Source of the DNA: Bradyrhizobium sp. SRS-191
Lineage (GTDB): Bacteria; Pseudomonadota; Alphaproteobacteria; Rhizobiales; Xanthobacteraceae
Length of the DNA: 64,000 bases
NCBI RefSeq assembly: GCF_024586915.1
Contig: NZ_JANBVS010000008.1
Coordinates: 248,001-312,000, forward strand
Direction of reading: 5' to 3'
In this document: in pieces, positions 8,291 to 16,457 of the stretch
Layout of the letters: the number at the start of each line of letters is the position of its first letter
Numbering within the stretch: the first letter of the stretch is position 1
Made by a program: the position numbers and the translations under genes
Notes under the pieces: model-generated
The model's input: the letters and a program-made list of their open reading frames with translations, nothing else
The model's database searches: none
Told to the model about the DNA's origin: nothing

Positions 8291-9196
8291 ATGCCTGAGC
8301 TGCCCGAAGTCGAGACCGTCCGGCGCGGGCTGCAGCCGGTCATGGAAGGGGCCAAGATCGTCACCGCCGAGGCTCGGCGCGGCGACTTGCGGTTTCCGTT
8401 CCAGCCCGATTTTGTGAAGCGGTTGCAAGGCCAGACCGTCACGGGGCTCGGCCGGCGCGCCAAATATCTGCTGGCCGACCTCGGCTCCGGCGACGTGCTG
8501 CTGATGCATCTCGGCATGTCCGGCTCGTTCCGGGTGATCAAGCAGGATGACCAGCAGACACCGGGCGAGTTTCATTATCCCCGCGGCAAGGACAGCGTGC
8601 ACGACCATGTCGTGTTTCACATGTCCTCGGGTGCGGACATCGTCTTCAACGATCCGCGTCGCTTCGGCTTCATGAAGATCATCGGCCGCGGCGAGATCGA
8701 GACCGAGCCGCATCTGAAGGATCTCGGGCCGGAGCCGCTCGGCAACGAATTCGACGCGGCGATGCTGGCGCGCGCCTGCGCGGGCAAGAAGACCAGCCTG
8801 AAGGCGGCGCTGCTCGATCAGCGCGTCGTCGCAGGGCTGGGCAATATTTATGTCTGCGAAGCGTTGTTCCGCTCGCATTTGTCGCCGCGGCGGTTGGCCG
8901 CGACGCTCGCGACCAAGGCCGGACAACGCAAGGGCGTTGCCGGGGGTGAGCCGACCGATCACGCGAAGCGGCTGGTCGAGGCGATCCACACCGTACTCAA
9001 CGAAGCGATCCGCGCCGGCGGCTCGTCGCTGCGCGACCACCGCCAGACCACGGGCGAGCTCGGTTATTTCCAGCACTCGTTCCAGGTCTATGACCGCGAA
9101 GGCGAGCCGTGCCGGACGGATGGCTGCGAGGGCGTGGTGAAGCGGTTCGTGCAGAACGGACGGTCGACGTTCTGGTGCCCGAAGTGCCAGAGGTGA
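8291..9196 (+). CDS. mutM: Formamidopyrimidine-DNA glycosylase (MutM/Fpg)
   Basis: Removes 8-oxoguanine and formamidopyrimidines from DNA and nicks the abasic site. The N-terminus MPELPEVETVRRGL carries the catalytic Pro2 (after Met removal) and Glu3. The lysine in GRRAKYLL, HLGMSGSF, GLGNIYVCEALF and the C-terminal zinc finger (C-x4-C-x16-C-x2-C) are all present in 301 residues. It is divergent from ubiE. There are about 55 bases to the next gene on the same strand. Confidence 0.96.
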   Translation: MPELPEVETVRRGLQPVMEGAKIVTAEARRGDLRFPFQPDFVKRLQGQTVTGLGRRAKYLLADLGSGDVLLMHLGMSGSFRVIKQDDQQTPGEFHYPRGKDSVHDHVVFHMSSGADIVFNDPRRFGFMKIIGRGEIETEPHLKDLGPEPLGNEFDAAMLARACAGKKTSLKAALLDQRVVAGLGNIYVCEALFRSHLSPRRLAATLATKAGQRKGVAGGEPTDHAKRLVEAIHTVLNEAIRAGGSSLRDHRQTTGELGYFQHSFQVYDREGEPCRTDGCEGVVKRFVQNGRSTFWCPKCQR

Positions 9197-9251
9197 TGGA
9201 ACGGCCGGCCCGGCCTGCTTGTGACGGCAAGGCGCGGGCGTATACTGGGCC

Positions 9252-9734
9252 ATGGCTGTCAGCTCGCCGGACCTGAAAGCATTCTTGCTCGCCACGCCGT
9301 TCTTCGGCGGCCTGCCGGATGCGAGCCTCGACCTGCTGATCTCGATGCTGATGGAGCGCCGGTTCGACAGCGGCGCGGTCATCGTCGCCGAGGGCGAGGC
9401 GGGCCGCTCGCTTTTCATCGTGCACAGCGGCACGCTGGAGGTCAGCGAGCGCCTGGACAGTGGCGGCGCCATCCACATGTCGAGCCTTCAACCCGGCGAT
9501 TTCTTCGGCGAGATGACCCTGCTGGAAATGCAGAACAGGTCGGCGACCGTCGTCGCGGAGATTCCGACCGTGCTGTACGAGCTCACGGCGCAACAGCTCT
9601 ATGCGTTCTACAAGGCGGACATCCGCGCCTATGTGATCGTGATGCAGAACATCAATCGCGAGCTGTGCCGCCGGCTGCGTCGCGCGGATGCGCGTATCAA
9701 GATGCTGGAGATGCGGCAGGGTGGAGGGAGGTAG
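9252..9734 (+). CDS. Stand-alone cyclic-nucleotide-binding domain protein
   Basis: A 160-residue protein that is almost entirely one cNMP-binding fold of the Crp/PKA type. The glycine-rich turns (VAEGEAGRSLFIVHSGTLEV) and the phosphate-binding cassette region GDFFGEMTLLEM with NRSATVVAE are clear (about residues 78-100). A short helical tail rich in Arg follows. No helix-turn-helix or transmembrane segment is visible, so it is not a Crp-type activator by itself. It may act as a regulatory subunit or a partner for another protein. It follows mutM on the same strand; its role is not evident. Confidence 0.8.
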   Translation: MAVSSPDLKAFLLATPFFGGLPDASLDLLISMLMERRFDSGAVIVAEGEAGRSLFIVHSGTLEVSERLDSGGAIHMSSLQPGDFFGEMTLLEMQNRSATVVAEIPTVLYELTAQQLYAFYKADIRAYVIVMQNINRELCRRLRRADARIKMLEMRQGGGR

Positions 9735-9825
9735 GGCGGTTCTTGACTTTCCTCGCCGACGGAGAAGAGCGAGTTGAGGGAGCGCTCCGTCGTTGCGTCC
9801 GAGCATCGCGCCGCTTGCTCAGTGC

Positions 9826-9930
9826 ACCTCGCCCCGCCAGGGCGAAGCGAAGCTTTGCTAGGCCCCTCACCCCGACCCTCTCCCCGCAAGAGCGGGGCGA
9901 GGGAGTGCACCGCCGGTGCGGTGAGGGCTT
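9826..9930. repeat. Dispersed palindromic repeat, copy B (partial)
   Basis: This element in the 212-base gap between convergent genes carries the second hairpin of the family: CCCTCTCCCCGC (9876-9887), loop AAGA, GCGGGGCGAGGG (9892-9903), with one mismatch. It lacks the first hairpin seen in copies A and C. It may also act as a bidirectional terminator between the plus-strand CNB gene and the minus-strand ParA gene, but there is no T-run. Confidence 0.7.
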
Positions 9931-9946
9931 CGATCAAAGTTGGCGA

Positions 9947-10750
9947 CTACAACCCCGCCTTCCAGTTGATGCCGTTGTCGGCCCAGGTCGGGTAGGCGCG
10001 CGTCACCGGCAGCTTCGCGTCCTCGGGCTGCGGCGTCAGCATGATCGGGAATTCGACCTCGGCGTGCTCGCTGGCTTCCTTCAGCTCGCCGGCCTCGTGC
10101 ATGACGTGGTCGCCGGCAAGCTTGCCCGCGGTCCAGCGCCACAGGCTCTTGATCTCCTGCGCCGACTTGCCGTCGCCATCGAACTCGGTGACGCCGAGGC
10201 CGGCGGCGAGCGCGTCCTGGTGGTCGTTGCGCATCATGATGAAGGGCTGCGCCAGCACCTCGGCGATGTCGCGCGGCGCATCGGCATCGAGCGCCGTGGT
10301 CGCGTCGGTGATGCGGTGGCCGCCGCGGATGGGGGCCTGGTTGAGCACGAAGGCGAACGGCTTGCGCCAGGCTCGGACAACACTCAGCGTCGGCGCGGTG
10401 GCCTCGATGTCGGCGACGCTCGGCCGCGCCGGGATGAGGCAGAGATCGCAGTAGCGGATCGCAGCCGTCGTCGATGCCGTGATGCCGGCTCCGGTGTCGA
10501 TCACGCAGACGGTGACGCCGTCGCGCTGGAGCGCTTCGAGGCGCGGCTCGATCATCTTGGCGTCGTAGACGGCCTCGACGATCGGCTCGCCGGTGGCGCG
10601 GCGCGCCTGCCATTTCGTCAGCGTGCCCTGGCGGTCGGTTTCGATCACGCGCACCTTGTGGCCGGCCTGCTGGGCCGCCACGGCGAGACCAATCGCGAGC
10701 GTGCTCTTGCCGCTGCCGCCCTTCTGCGTGGCCAAAACGATCGTGTACAT
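9947..10750 (-). CDS. Orphan ParA/MinD-like ATPase
   Basis: A 267-residue P-loop ATPase of the ParA superfamily. It has the deviant Walker A motif QKGGSGKST (residues 9-17) with the signature lysine, a Walker B-like VCVIDTGAG, and LIPARPSVADIEAT at the position of the ParA switch/adenine region. About 40 residues at the C-terminus (from HAEVEFPIM on) look like an extension. No parB-like gene or parS-like site is next to it, so it is unlikely to be the chromosome partition ATPase. Such orphan ParAs position polar or envelope complexes in other bacteria; the cargo here is unknown. Confidence 0.8.
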   Translation of the reverse strand: MYTIVLATQKGGSGKSTLAIGLAVAAQQAGHKVRVIETDRQGTLTKWQARRATGEPIVEAVYDAKMIEPRLEALQRDGVTVCVIDTGAGITASTTAAIRYCDLCLIPARPSVADIEATAPTLSVVRAWRKPFAFVLNQAPIRGGHRITDATTALDADAPRDIAEVLAQPFIMMRNDHQDALAAGLGVTEFDGDGKSAQEIKSLWRWTAGKLAGDHVMHEAGELKEASEHAEVEFPIMLTPQPEDAKLPVTRAYPTWADNGINWKAGL

Positions 10751-11158
10751 CGGGAGACAGTCCTTCGGATGTTGACGGAACTAATGAGAACGCCAAAGCT
10801 GAGGTGCATCGCGGTCGCGATACGGAGCTATTCTCGCTCAGGACAGTCCCGGCCCGATCCTACTCATGGAGTGGAATCGCGGTGGTCCGAATCAGCACGC
10901 CGACAAAACTGTTCGAACTATCTCATGCGCGGGCCGTGCTTGCACAGACCGTTTGACTACGGCGGGAGCCGTTCCGAGTTGATAGCAAGGTGCTAGGAAG
11001 CGAGGCGCGAACGAGCGTTCGGCATCGTCGAGCATCGTCACGCGCAGTCGCGATGCTGCACAGAGATCCTCGCCGGCCGCCGTCGGGCCCTTAATTTTTT
11101 CTAAAAGGACATGCTTAATTTTGCGTAAACACCTGCCGCGCTGCAGTGCGCGGCAGCG
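10751..11158. other. Intergenic region, 408 bases, possible weak terminator only
   Basis: I see no convincing gene here. Near its 3' edge is a perfect 7-bp hairpin, GCCGCGC with GCGCGGC (about 11132-11151), just downstream of the minus-strand pentapeptide gene. It has no good T-run, so it is at best a weak terminator. Confidence 0.4.
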
Positions 11159-11947
11159 TCAGTCGTCGTCGGCAAACACGTCGACGCCGATGCTGCGCAG
11201 CAGATGGTGCTGCTGGCTCGCGGAGATCTGCAGGCCCGAATAGCTCTGGATGTCCTGCAGGTCGAAGCCGGAGAGATCGGCGCCGCGCAGATCCGCGCCG
11301 GAGAGATCGGCAAGGCGCAGGGCCGCGTTGCTGAGATTGCTGCCGCGGAGCGAGGCGTTGACCAGCGACGTGCTCTGCAGCTCGGCGCCTGACAGATCGC
11401 AATCGAGCAGTCGCAGCGACGACAGATCGCTCTCGCGCATGACCGCGTTGTCCAGCCGGCAGCGCTCGAAGCTGCCTGCCTGCCGAACGGCCTTCTTCGA
11501 CTTCGGTGGGCGCGGCGAGCGGAATGCAAAGGCTGGCTTCTCGAACGCCGCGCCGGACAGCCGGCAATCGGAGAACGTCACGTCCCACAATTCGCAGGCG
11601 TTGAATGTCGCCAGCATGAGGTCGCAATTGCGGAACACCGCGCCGCGCAGGTCGCAGAACCGGAAAACGCAGCCCTTCGCGCCGTCCGCGTCGAAGAAAT
11701 GGCAATTGTCGAACCGGGCGCCCGCCAGATTGACGTTGGCGAATTCGCACAGCTGGAAGCGGCTCCGCGCCCATTGCGAGGCCGGCAATTCCGCGCCGAC
11801 GAAGCGGGTGGCCACAGCCGTGCAGTCCTCGAATTGCGCGCAGTCCGGAGTCTCGTCGTCAAAGCTGAACGCCGACAGGTCGGCCGCAACGATCCTCTCG
11901 TTTCGCGCCATGGCCCGGCGCAGGACGTCGTGCTCGTGCTCGGACAA
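11159..11947 (-). CDS. Pentapeptide-repeat protein
   Basis: A 262-residue protein built mostly of A(D/N)LXX-type pentapeptide repeats, which fold as a right-handed four-sided beta-helix. One block (about residues 45-125) has runs such as NVNLAGARFDNCHFF and DLRGAVFRNCDL. A basic Pro/Lys segment (about 133-150, RSPRPPKSKKAVRQ) interrupts the helix. A second block (about 155-225) has LSGADLRGADLSGFDL. Cysteine is unusually common at repeat corners. There is no signal peptide or membrane segment, so it is probably cytosolic. Some family members mimic DNA and protect gyrase, but nothing here shows that. It begins 19 bases from the end of the protease-like gene, in the same direction. Confidence 0.85.
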   Translation of the reverse strand: MSEHEHDVLRRAMARNERIVAADLSAFSFDDETPDCAQFEDCTAVATRFVGAELPASQWARSRFQLCEFANVNLAGARFDNCHFFDADGAKGCVFRFCDLRGAVFRNCDLMLATFNACELWDVTFSDCRLSGAAFEKPAFAFRSPRPPKSKKAVRQAGSFERCRLDNAVMRESDLSSLRLLDCDLSGAELQSTSLVNASLRGSNLSNAALRLADLSGADLRGADLSGFDLQDIQSYSGLQISASQQHHLLRSIGVDVFADDD

Positions 11948-11966
11948 TCGAGGTCGCGCTCCGGCG

Positions 11967-13334
11967 CTATTTGCGCACGCAGATCACGCGCAGGGTGGCC
12001 GCCTTGACGTCGAGCGAGCTGCCGTCGGGCTTGACGCCGTTCGCCGCCAGGAACGCGCGTGTGTTTTCGGCACTGACCATGACGACCTGGGACGACGGCA
12101 CGAAGGCCGTACCGGCGAGCACGCCGGGCTTGAGCAGCGTGATGCCGACGAACCTGCCGTCACCATCAAGTGTGGCTGCGCCGGAGAAACCGAGTCCGGG
12201 CGCCGGCGCGAGCGACACGTCGCCTGGGCCGTTGCCGGCGAGCTGCGCCTTGACGGTGCTGACGGCCGCGCCGCCGCCCTGGCTCTGCGGGTCGGCGATG
12301 CCGACGATGTCGACGGATGATTTCGCATTGCCGCCCGACAACGCCAGCGGCTTCAGGCCGCGCGCGCCGTAGATGCGCAGCAGCGCCAACCCGTGATCCT
12401 TGTCCTCGGCGATACGCTCGGCATGGCCAAAGCCGGGAATGGTGATGGCCACGCAGGCATCGGTCACCTCGCGGTCGGCGATCACGGCGCCGTCCTGACT
12501 GACGACGATACCGGTGCCGTAATCAACGCTCCGACGCGGTGCCGGTTGGGCGGCCAGGGACGCTGCCGGGAATGCGGTGAAGGCGCTGGACATCGCGATC
12601 ACCACCGGCTCGACGGTGTTCTCCGTGGCCTGGTCGTAGAGGATGGTCAGGATGCGGACCTCATCGCCCTTGAAGGTACCGCGGATATAGAACTTCTTCA
12701 GGTTCTGCAGGCCTGACAGCACGAAGAAGTCGGGCTTCACCACGGTGTAGTCGACGGTCCGGCCCGGCTCCTTCTTCTCACGGTCGGCCAGCGCCGCGGT
12801 GGTCGGGTTGGCCTCCTTGCGCCGCGACAGCACCACCTGCACGGTGCCGGTCGGCGAGGTCCATTTCGAGCCGTTGGCGTCGGTGGCCTGCTGCGGCACC
12901 AGCTTGGTCGGAATGCCCAGGCGCGCGCCGCTGGTGGGTTCGGTCACGAGCTTCCAGCCGACGCCCTCCTGCTTGCGGCGGGCGGTGTCGGCGAGCCCAG
13001 CGCGCTCCTGCGGGTTGAGCACGCCGGTCGGCTTGCCGCCCTTGAGCTTCTGGTACTCCTTGATCGCATTGACCATGCGCTCGCTGACGTCGCCGGTAAT
13101 GGCGCCATTGTACTGGCCGACCCAGGCGAGATCGGATTGCAGCGACAGCCGTTCGGCCTGGCTCATCCCGTTGGCCGTGTCGGCCGGCGCCTGCACGGCA
13201 GGGCGCACGGCCTGGGTGGCGACCGGCTTGGGCTTGGCACCCGGCAACACGCCCTGCGTCGGCGGCGTCTGCGCCTCGGCCGGGGCGCACGCGGCGATCG
13301 CGCAGATGAAGGTTGCCGTGGCCAGCCGTCTCAT
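11967..13334 (-). CDS. Exported trypsin-fold protein with peptidoglycan-binding-like domain; catalytic residues apparently lost
   Basis: A 455-residue exported protein. The signal sequence MRRLATATFICAIAAC contains a possible lipobox (IAAC, Cys16). A helical domain (about residues 55-115, SLQSDLAWVGQYNGAITGD, IKEYQKLKGGKPTG) resembles a PG_binding_1 module. The C-terminal ~200 residues follow the trypsin/DegP layout (GTGIVVSQDGAVIADREV, DKDHGLALLRIYG, LGFSGAATLDGDG). Where active proteases have TNAHV and NDLALL, this protein has DREVTDA and DHGLALL, so the catalytic His and Asp seem absent, while the Ser loop (GFSGA) remains. It is likely a non-catalytic scaffold or binding protein. The ATG at 13334 is preferred; a longer frame to 13376 lacks a proper signal sequence start. 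Confidence 0.75.
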   Translation of the reverse strand: MRRLATATFICAIAACAPAEAQTPPTQGVLPGAKPKPVATQAVRPAVQAPADTANGMSQAERLSLQSDLAWVGQYNGAITGDVSERMVNAIKEYQKLKGGKPTGVLNPQERAGLADTARRKQEGVGWKLVTEPTSGARLGIPTKLVPQQATDANGSKWTSPTGTVQVVLSRRKEANPTTAALADREKKEPGRTVDYTVVKPDFFVLSGLQNLKKFYIRGTFKGDEVRILTILYDQATENTVEPVVIAMSSAFTAFPAASLAAQPAPRRSVDYGTGIVVSQDGAVIADREVTDACVAITIPGFGHAERIAEDKDHGLALLRIYGARGLKPLALSGGNAKSSVDIVGIADPQSQGGGAAVSTVKAQLAGNGPGDVSLAPAPGLGFSGAATLDGDGRFVGITLLKPGVLAGTAFVPSSQVVMVSAENTRAFLAANGVKPDGSSLDVKAATLRVICVRK

Positions 13335-13475
13335 GACAAATCCCGCTGCTCTTGCCGCTGACATAAATAAGCACATCTGCTTGGTCGGTCACAATCCGGC
13401 GAGGGTTCAGTAGGGAGATGTCCGGTCTCCATCGTCGACCCACAGCGAATTGGTAGCGGAAGGACGTTGGTAACG

Positions 13476-14279
13476 ATGCTGAGCGACGAGGAAGTGGAGC
13501 GCTACGCGCGTCACATCGTGCTGCGTGATGTCGGCGGTCCAGGACAGGCGGCGTTGAAGAGCGCCTCGGTGCTGGTGATCGGCGCGGGGGGACTCGGGGC
13601 ACCGGCGCTGATGTATCTCGCCGCCGCCGGCGTCGGCACCATCGGCGTCGTCGATGACGACGTGGTGTCGCTTTCGAATCTGCAGCGGCAGGTCATCCAT
13701 GCGACGCCGGATATCGGTCGTCCCAAGGTCGACAGTGCGGCAGAGCGCATCAACGCGCTCAATCCGCATGTCAGCGTCCTTTCGCATCGGACGTGGCTCA
13801 ATGCCGACAACGCGCTCGATCTGATCGGCAGCTACGATCTGGTGCTCGACGGCTCCGACAATTTCGACACCCGCTATCTCGCCTCCGATGCCTGCTTCCT
13901 CGCCGGGACGCCGCTGATCACAGGCGCGCTCGGCACCTTCGATGCGTCGCTAACGACGATCCGCGCGCATGAGACCAACGACAAGGGCGAATTCAACCCG
14001 ACCTATCGCTGTCTGTTCCCGGAGCCGCCGCCGCCCGGCACGGTGCCGGCCTGCGCCGAAGCCGGCGTCATGGGGGCGCTGGCGGGCATGCTCGGCTCGA
14101 TGATGGCGCTGGAAGCCATCCGCGAGATCGTCGGCTTCGGCGAGGGCCTGGTCGGGCGGCTGTTGATGCTGGACGCCCGCACGATGCGTTTCGAGACGCT
14201 GCGCTATGGCCGCGATCCGGCGAACCCGCTGAATGGCGATGGACCGGTGATTACGGATCTGAGCGCGCATCGGAAGTGA
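13476..14279 (+). CDS. moeB: MoeB/ThiF-family adenylyltransferase
   Basis: An E1-like enzyme that adenylates the C-terminal glycine of a sulfur-carrier protein (MoaD or ThiS) for molybdopterin or thiamine synthesis. The nucleotide loop VLVIGAGGLGAPAL and the VDDDVVSLSNLQRQ and DGSDNFDTRYL motifs are clear in a 267-residue protein. The two CxxC pairs that bind structural zinc in E. coli MoeB are missing: the first region reads PTYRCLF and the C-terminal one YGRDPANPLNG. The ATG at 13476 is 11 bases past GGAAGGA; a TTG at 13467 is too close to it. No moaD or thiS is nearby, so the carrier cannot be told from context. Confidence 0.85.
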   Translation: MLSDEEVERYARHIVLRDVGGPGQAALKSASVLVIGAGGLGAPALMYLAAAGVGTIGVVDDDVVSLSNLQRQVIHATPDIGRPKVDSAAERINALNPHVSVLSHRTWLNADNALDLIGSYDLVLDGSDNFDTRYLASDACFLAGTPLITGALGTFDASLTTIRAHETNDKGEFNPTYRCLFPEPPPPGTVPACAEAGVMGALAGMLGSMMALEAIREIVGFGEGLVGRLLMLDARTMRFETLRYGRDPANPLNGDGPVITDLSAHRK

Positions 14280-14308
14280 TGGGGCAAGACTGACGCCACA
14301 CATTCAAC

Positions 14309-14462
14309 TTGTCGTCCCGGACAAGCCCGGCGACGCAACGCGTCGGCGGGCGCCGATCCGGGACCCATACTCCGTGAAGTCGATGAGGCGCGCGGAACGT
14401 GCCGCGTGCCTGTTTCAGAGATCACGCGGTATGGGTCCCTGCGTTCGCAGGGACGACACCGG
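14309..14462. repeat. Dispersed inverted-repeat element between convergent genes
   Basis: Nested inverted repeats fill this gap: GGGACCCATAC (14360-14370) pairs with 14429-14439, and TGTCGTCCC (14310-14318) pairs with 14450-14458. There is no coding potential. This looks like a genomic repeat of the rhizobial intergenic type, but no second copy is in the window. Confidence 0.6.
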
Positions 14463-14483
14463 TGATGTGGCTGGCCGATCGGC

Positions 14484-15485
14484 CTACAGCATGCTCGGCA
14501 GCACGCGGTCCGGCGGGCGGTGGTTGTCGAGGAAGGTCTTGATGTTGATGATGACCTTCTCGCCCATCTCGACGCGGCCCTCGATGGTCGCCGAGCCCAT
14601 GTGCGGCAGCAGCGTTACCTTGCCGGCCTTGGCAAGGCGCACCAGGCGTGGATTGACCGCGGGCTCGTGCTCGAACACGTCGAGGCCGGCGCCGGCGATG
14701 TCGCCGGCTTCGACCAGCCGCGTCAACGTCTCCTCGTCGATCACCTCGCCGCGCGCGGTGTTGACGATGTAGGCGTCCTTGCGGATCAGCTTCAGCCGGC
14801 GCGCCGACAGCAAATGGAACGTCGCCGGCGTGTGCGGACAATTCACCGAGATGATGTCCATCCGCGCCAGCATCTGGTCGAGGCTTTCCCAATAAGTGGC
14901 GCCGAGTTCGTCGGCGATCACGGGGGCGACCGGGCGGCGGTTGTGATAGTGGATCTGCAGGCCGAAGGCGCGGGCGCGCCGCGCCACCGCCTGGCCGATG
15001 CGGCCCATGCCGATGATGCCCAGGCGCTTGCCGCCGATGCGATGGCCGAGCATCCAGGTCGGCGACCAGCCCGCCCAGTTCTTGCCCTCGGTGAGAACGG
15101 AGGCGCCCTCGATCAGCCGCCGCGGCACGGCGAGGATCAGCGCCATGGTCATGTCGGCGGTGTCCTCGGTCAGGACCTTCGGCGTGTTGGTGACGGTGAT
15201 GCCGCGCGCGACAGCGGCGGCGACGTCGATATTGTCGACGCCATTGCCGAAGTTCGCGATCATGCGCAGCTTGCAGTCGGGCTGATTGAGAATGTCGGCC
15301 GAGATGTGATCAGTGACGGTCGGAACCAGCACCTCGGCGGTGCGCACGGCGTCGGCGAGCTGCTCCTGGCTCATCGGCTCGTCATCGAGATTGAGCCGCG
15401 CGTCGAACAGCTCGCGCATGCGCGTCTCGACCGAGTCCGGCAGCTTGCGTGTCACCACGACGAGGGGCTTTTTCCTACCTGACAT
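14484..15485 (-). CDS. D-isomer-specific 2-hydroxyacid dehydrogenase (glyoxylate/hydroxypyruvate reductase-like)
   Basis: An NAD(P)H-dependent reductase of 333 residues acting on 2-keto/2-hydroxy acids, most likely glyoxylate or hydroxypyruvate/D-glycerate. The Rossmann motif GIIGMGRIGQAVARRARAF is at about residues 153-171. The catalytic Arg (NTARGEVID), Glu (FEHEP) and His (LPHMGSAT) are all present. The substrate-domain loop FGNGVDNIDV is typical. It is monocistronic on the minus strand with a repeat downstream. The exact substrate cannot be fixed from sequence. Confidence 0.88.
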   Translation of the reverse strand: MSGRKKPLVVVTRKLPDSVETRMRELFDARLNLDDEPMSQEQLADAVRTAEVLVPTVTDHISADILNQPDCKLRMIANFGNGVDNIDVAAAVARGITVTNTPKVLTEDTADMTMALILAVPRRLIEGASVLTEGKNWAGWSPTWMLGHRIGGKRLGIIGMGRIGQAVARRARAFGLQIHYHNRRPVAPVIADELGATYWESLDQMLARMDIISVNCPHTPATFHLLSARRLKLIRKDAYIVNTARGEVIDEETLTRLVEAGDIAGAGLDVFEHEPAVNPRLVRLAKAGKVTLLPHMGSATIEGRVEMGEKVIINIKTFLDNHRPPDRVLPSML

Positions 15486-15827
15486 GTGCTGCTCTCATGA
15501 GATCCTTCAGACCTCATTAACCGGGTTCGCCGAAACTACCGTCGTCGTCTGAGAGCAGCGTTTCCCTGGACTGGTCGTCGGATCTCGCAGGTGGGCCGAT
15601 CCGTCCCTGACAGGGCTTCGCGAGCGATTCTCAGGCGCTTCCTGGCCGCTTGTGTTCGGTCCTGTCTAGCAGAAGGCCGGGCCAAGACAAGAAGCCAACG
15701 GCGGGGCCAGGACCTGCGCTGCGGCAAGCCCTCTCTGTGCACGAAGGGGGGCAGCCCGGCGGTTCGATGGGGATCGGGCGAAGGGGGCGCGCGGCGAAGG
15801 CGGCGTTCCCTGACGAGGGAGAGTGAG
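15486..15827. other. Divergent intergenic region, 342 bases
   Basis: It holds the promoters of two divergent genes. A perfect 10-bp inverted repeat, GCTGCTCTCA (15488-15497) with TGAGAGCAGC (15550-15559), is separated by 52 bases. The first arm lies next to the dehydrogenase start, so the pair could form a regulator loop or be chance. A 68-codon frame on the minus strand is not credible. Confidence 0.4.
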
Positions 15828-16352
15828 TTGAGTTCAGTTGCGTTGGGGCGTTTTGGGGCGGTTGCAGTTCTCCTGGCCTGTCTGCTCGATGGGGCAGCTC
15901 TGGCAAAGGATTCGGTTCTTCCCGCCAGCGGCCTGCCGGTGCCGCGCTATGTCAGCCTGAAATCGGATCATGTGAACGTCCGCGCCGGTCCGACCAAGGA
16001 CAACGACGTGGCCTGGGTCTATACGCGCTCGGGCCTGCCGGTGGAGATCACCGCCGAATATGAGAACTGGCGCCGTGTGCGCGATTCCGAGGGGTCCGAA
16101 GGCTGGGTCTATCACTCGCTGCTGTCCGGACGCCGCACCGCGGTCGTCACGATGAAGAACAAGGACGATCTTGCGCCGATCTATGACAGCGCCGATGCGA
16201 CCAGCGCGGTCACGGCGCGGCTGCAGGCCGGCGTCGTCGCGCAGGTGAAGAAGTGCGGCAATGGCTGGTGCCGCGTGCTCGGCAACGGATTCGAGGGCTG
16301 GATCCAGCAGCAGCGGCTGTGGGGCGTCTATGCCGACGAGCAGGTGAACTGA
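15828..16352 (+). CDS. Exported protein with two bacterial SH3 domains
   Basis: A 174-residue protein with a signal peptide (ALGRFGAVAVLLACLLDGAALA, cleaved about residue 26) followed by two SH3-like units: about 35-100 (VNVRAGPTKDNDVAWVYTRS, GWVYHSLLSG) and about 110-165 (DSADATSAVTARLQAGVVA, GWCRVLGNGFEGWI). Such SH3_4 domains bind peptidoglycan or envelope proteins in the periplasm. The start is a TTG at 15828, chosen because GAGGGAGA lies at the right distance and it begins just before the hydrophobic core; no in-frame ATG is closer. It is convergent with irr. Confidence 0.82.
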   Translation: MSSVALGRFGAVAVLLACLLDGAALAKDSVLPASGLPVPRYVSLKSDHVNVRAGPTKDNDVAWVYTRSGLPVEITAEYENWRRVRDSEGSEGWVYHSLLSGRRTAVVTMKNKDDLAPIYDSADATSAVTARLQAGVVAQVKKCGNGWCRVLGNGFEGWIQQQRLWGVYADEQVN

Positions 16353-16401
16353 CGTGATCGACGATCGGCGCCGCCGGTCGTCGTTCCGACGTGCTCCCGA
16401 C

Positions 16402-16431
16402 ACAAAAATGCCCGCGGCTGACGCGGGCATT
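16402..16431 (-). terminator. Rho-independent terminator of irr
   Basis: Perfect 10-bp stem AATGCCCGCG (16407-16416) with CGCGGGCATT (16422-16431), loop GCTGA. Read on the minus strand it ends in TTTTTG right after the stem, 27 bases past the irr stop. Confidence 0.85.
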
Positions 16432-16457
16432 GGTTCATTCAGAGGCTGCGGTAACGT

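Noticed and set aside
9221..10996. 591-codon open frame on the plus strand
   Set aside because: It overlaps the CNB gene in another frame and the ParA gene in antisense, and includes a dispersed repeat.
15536..15742. 68-codon minus-strand open frame in an intergenic gap
   Set aside because: Arg-rich, no ribosome site and no recognisable features.
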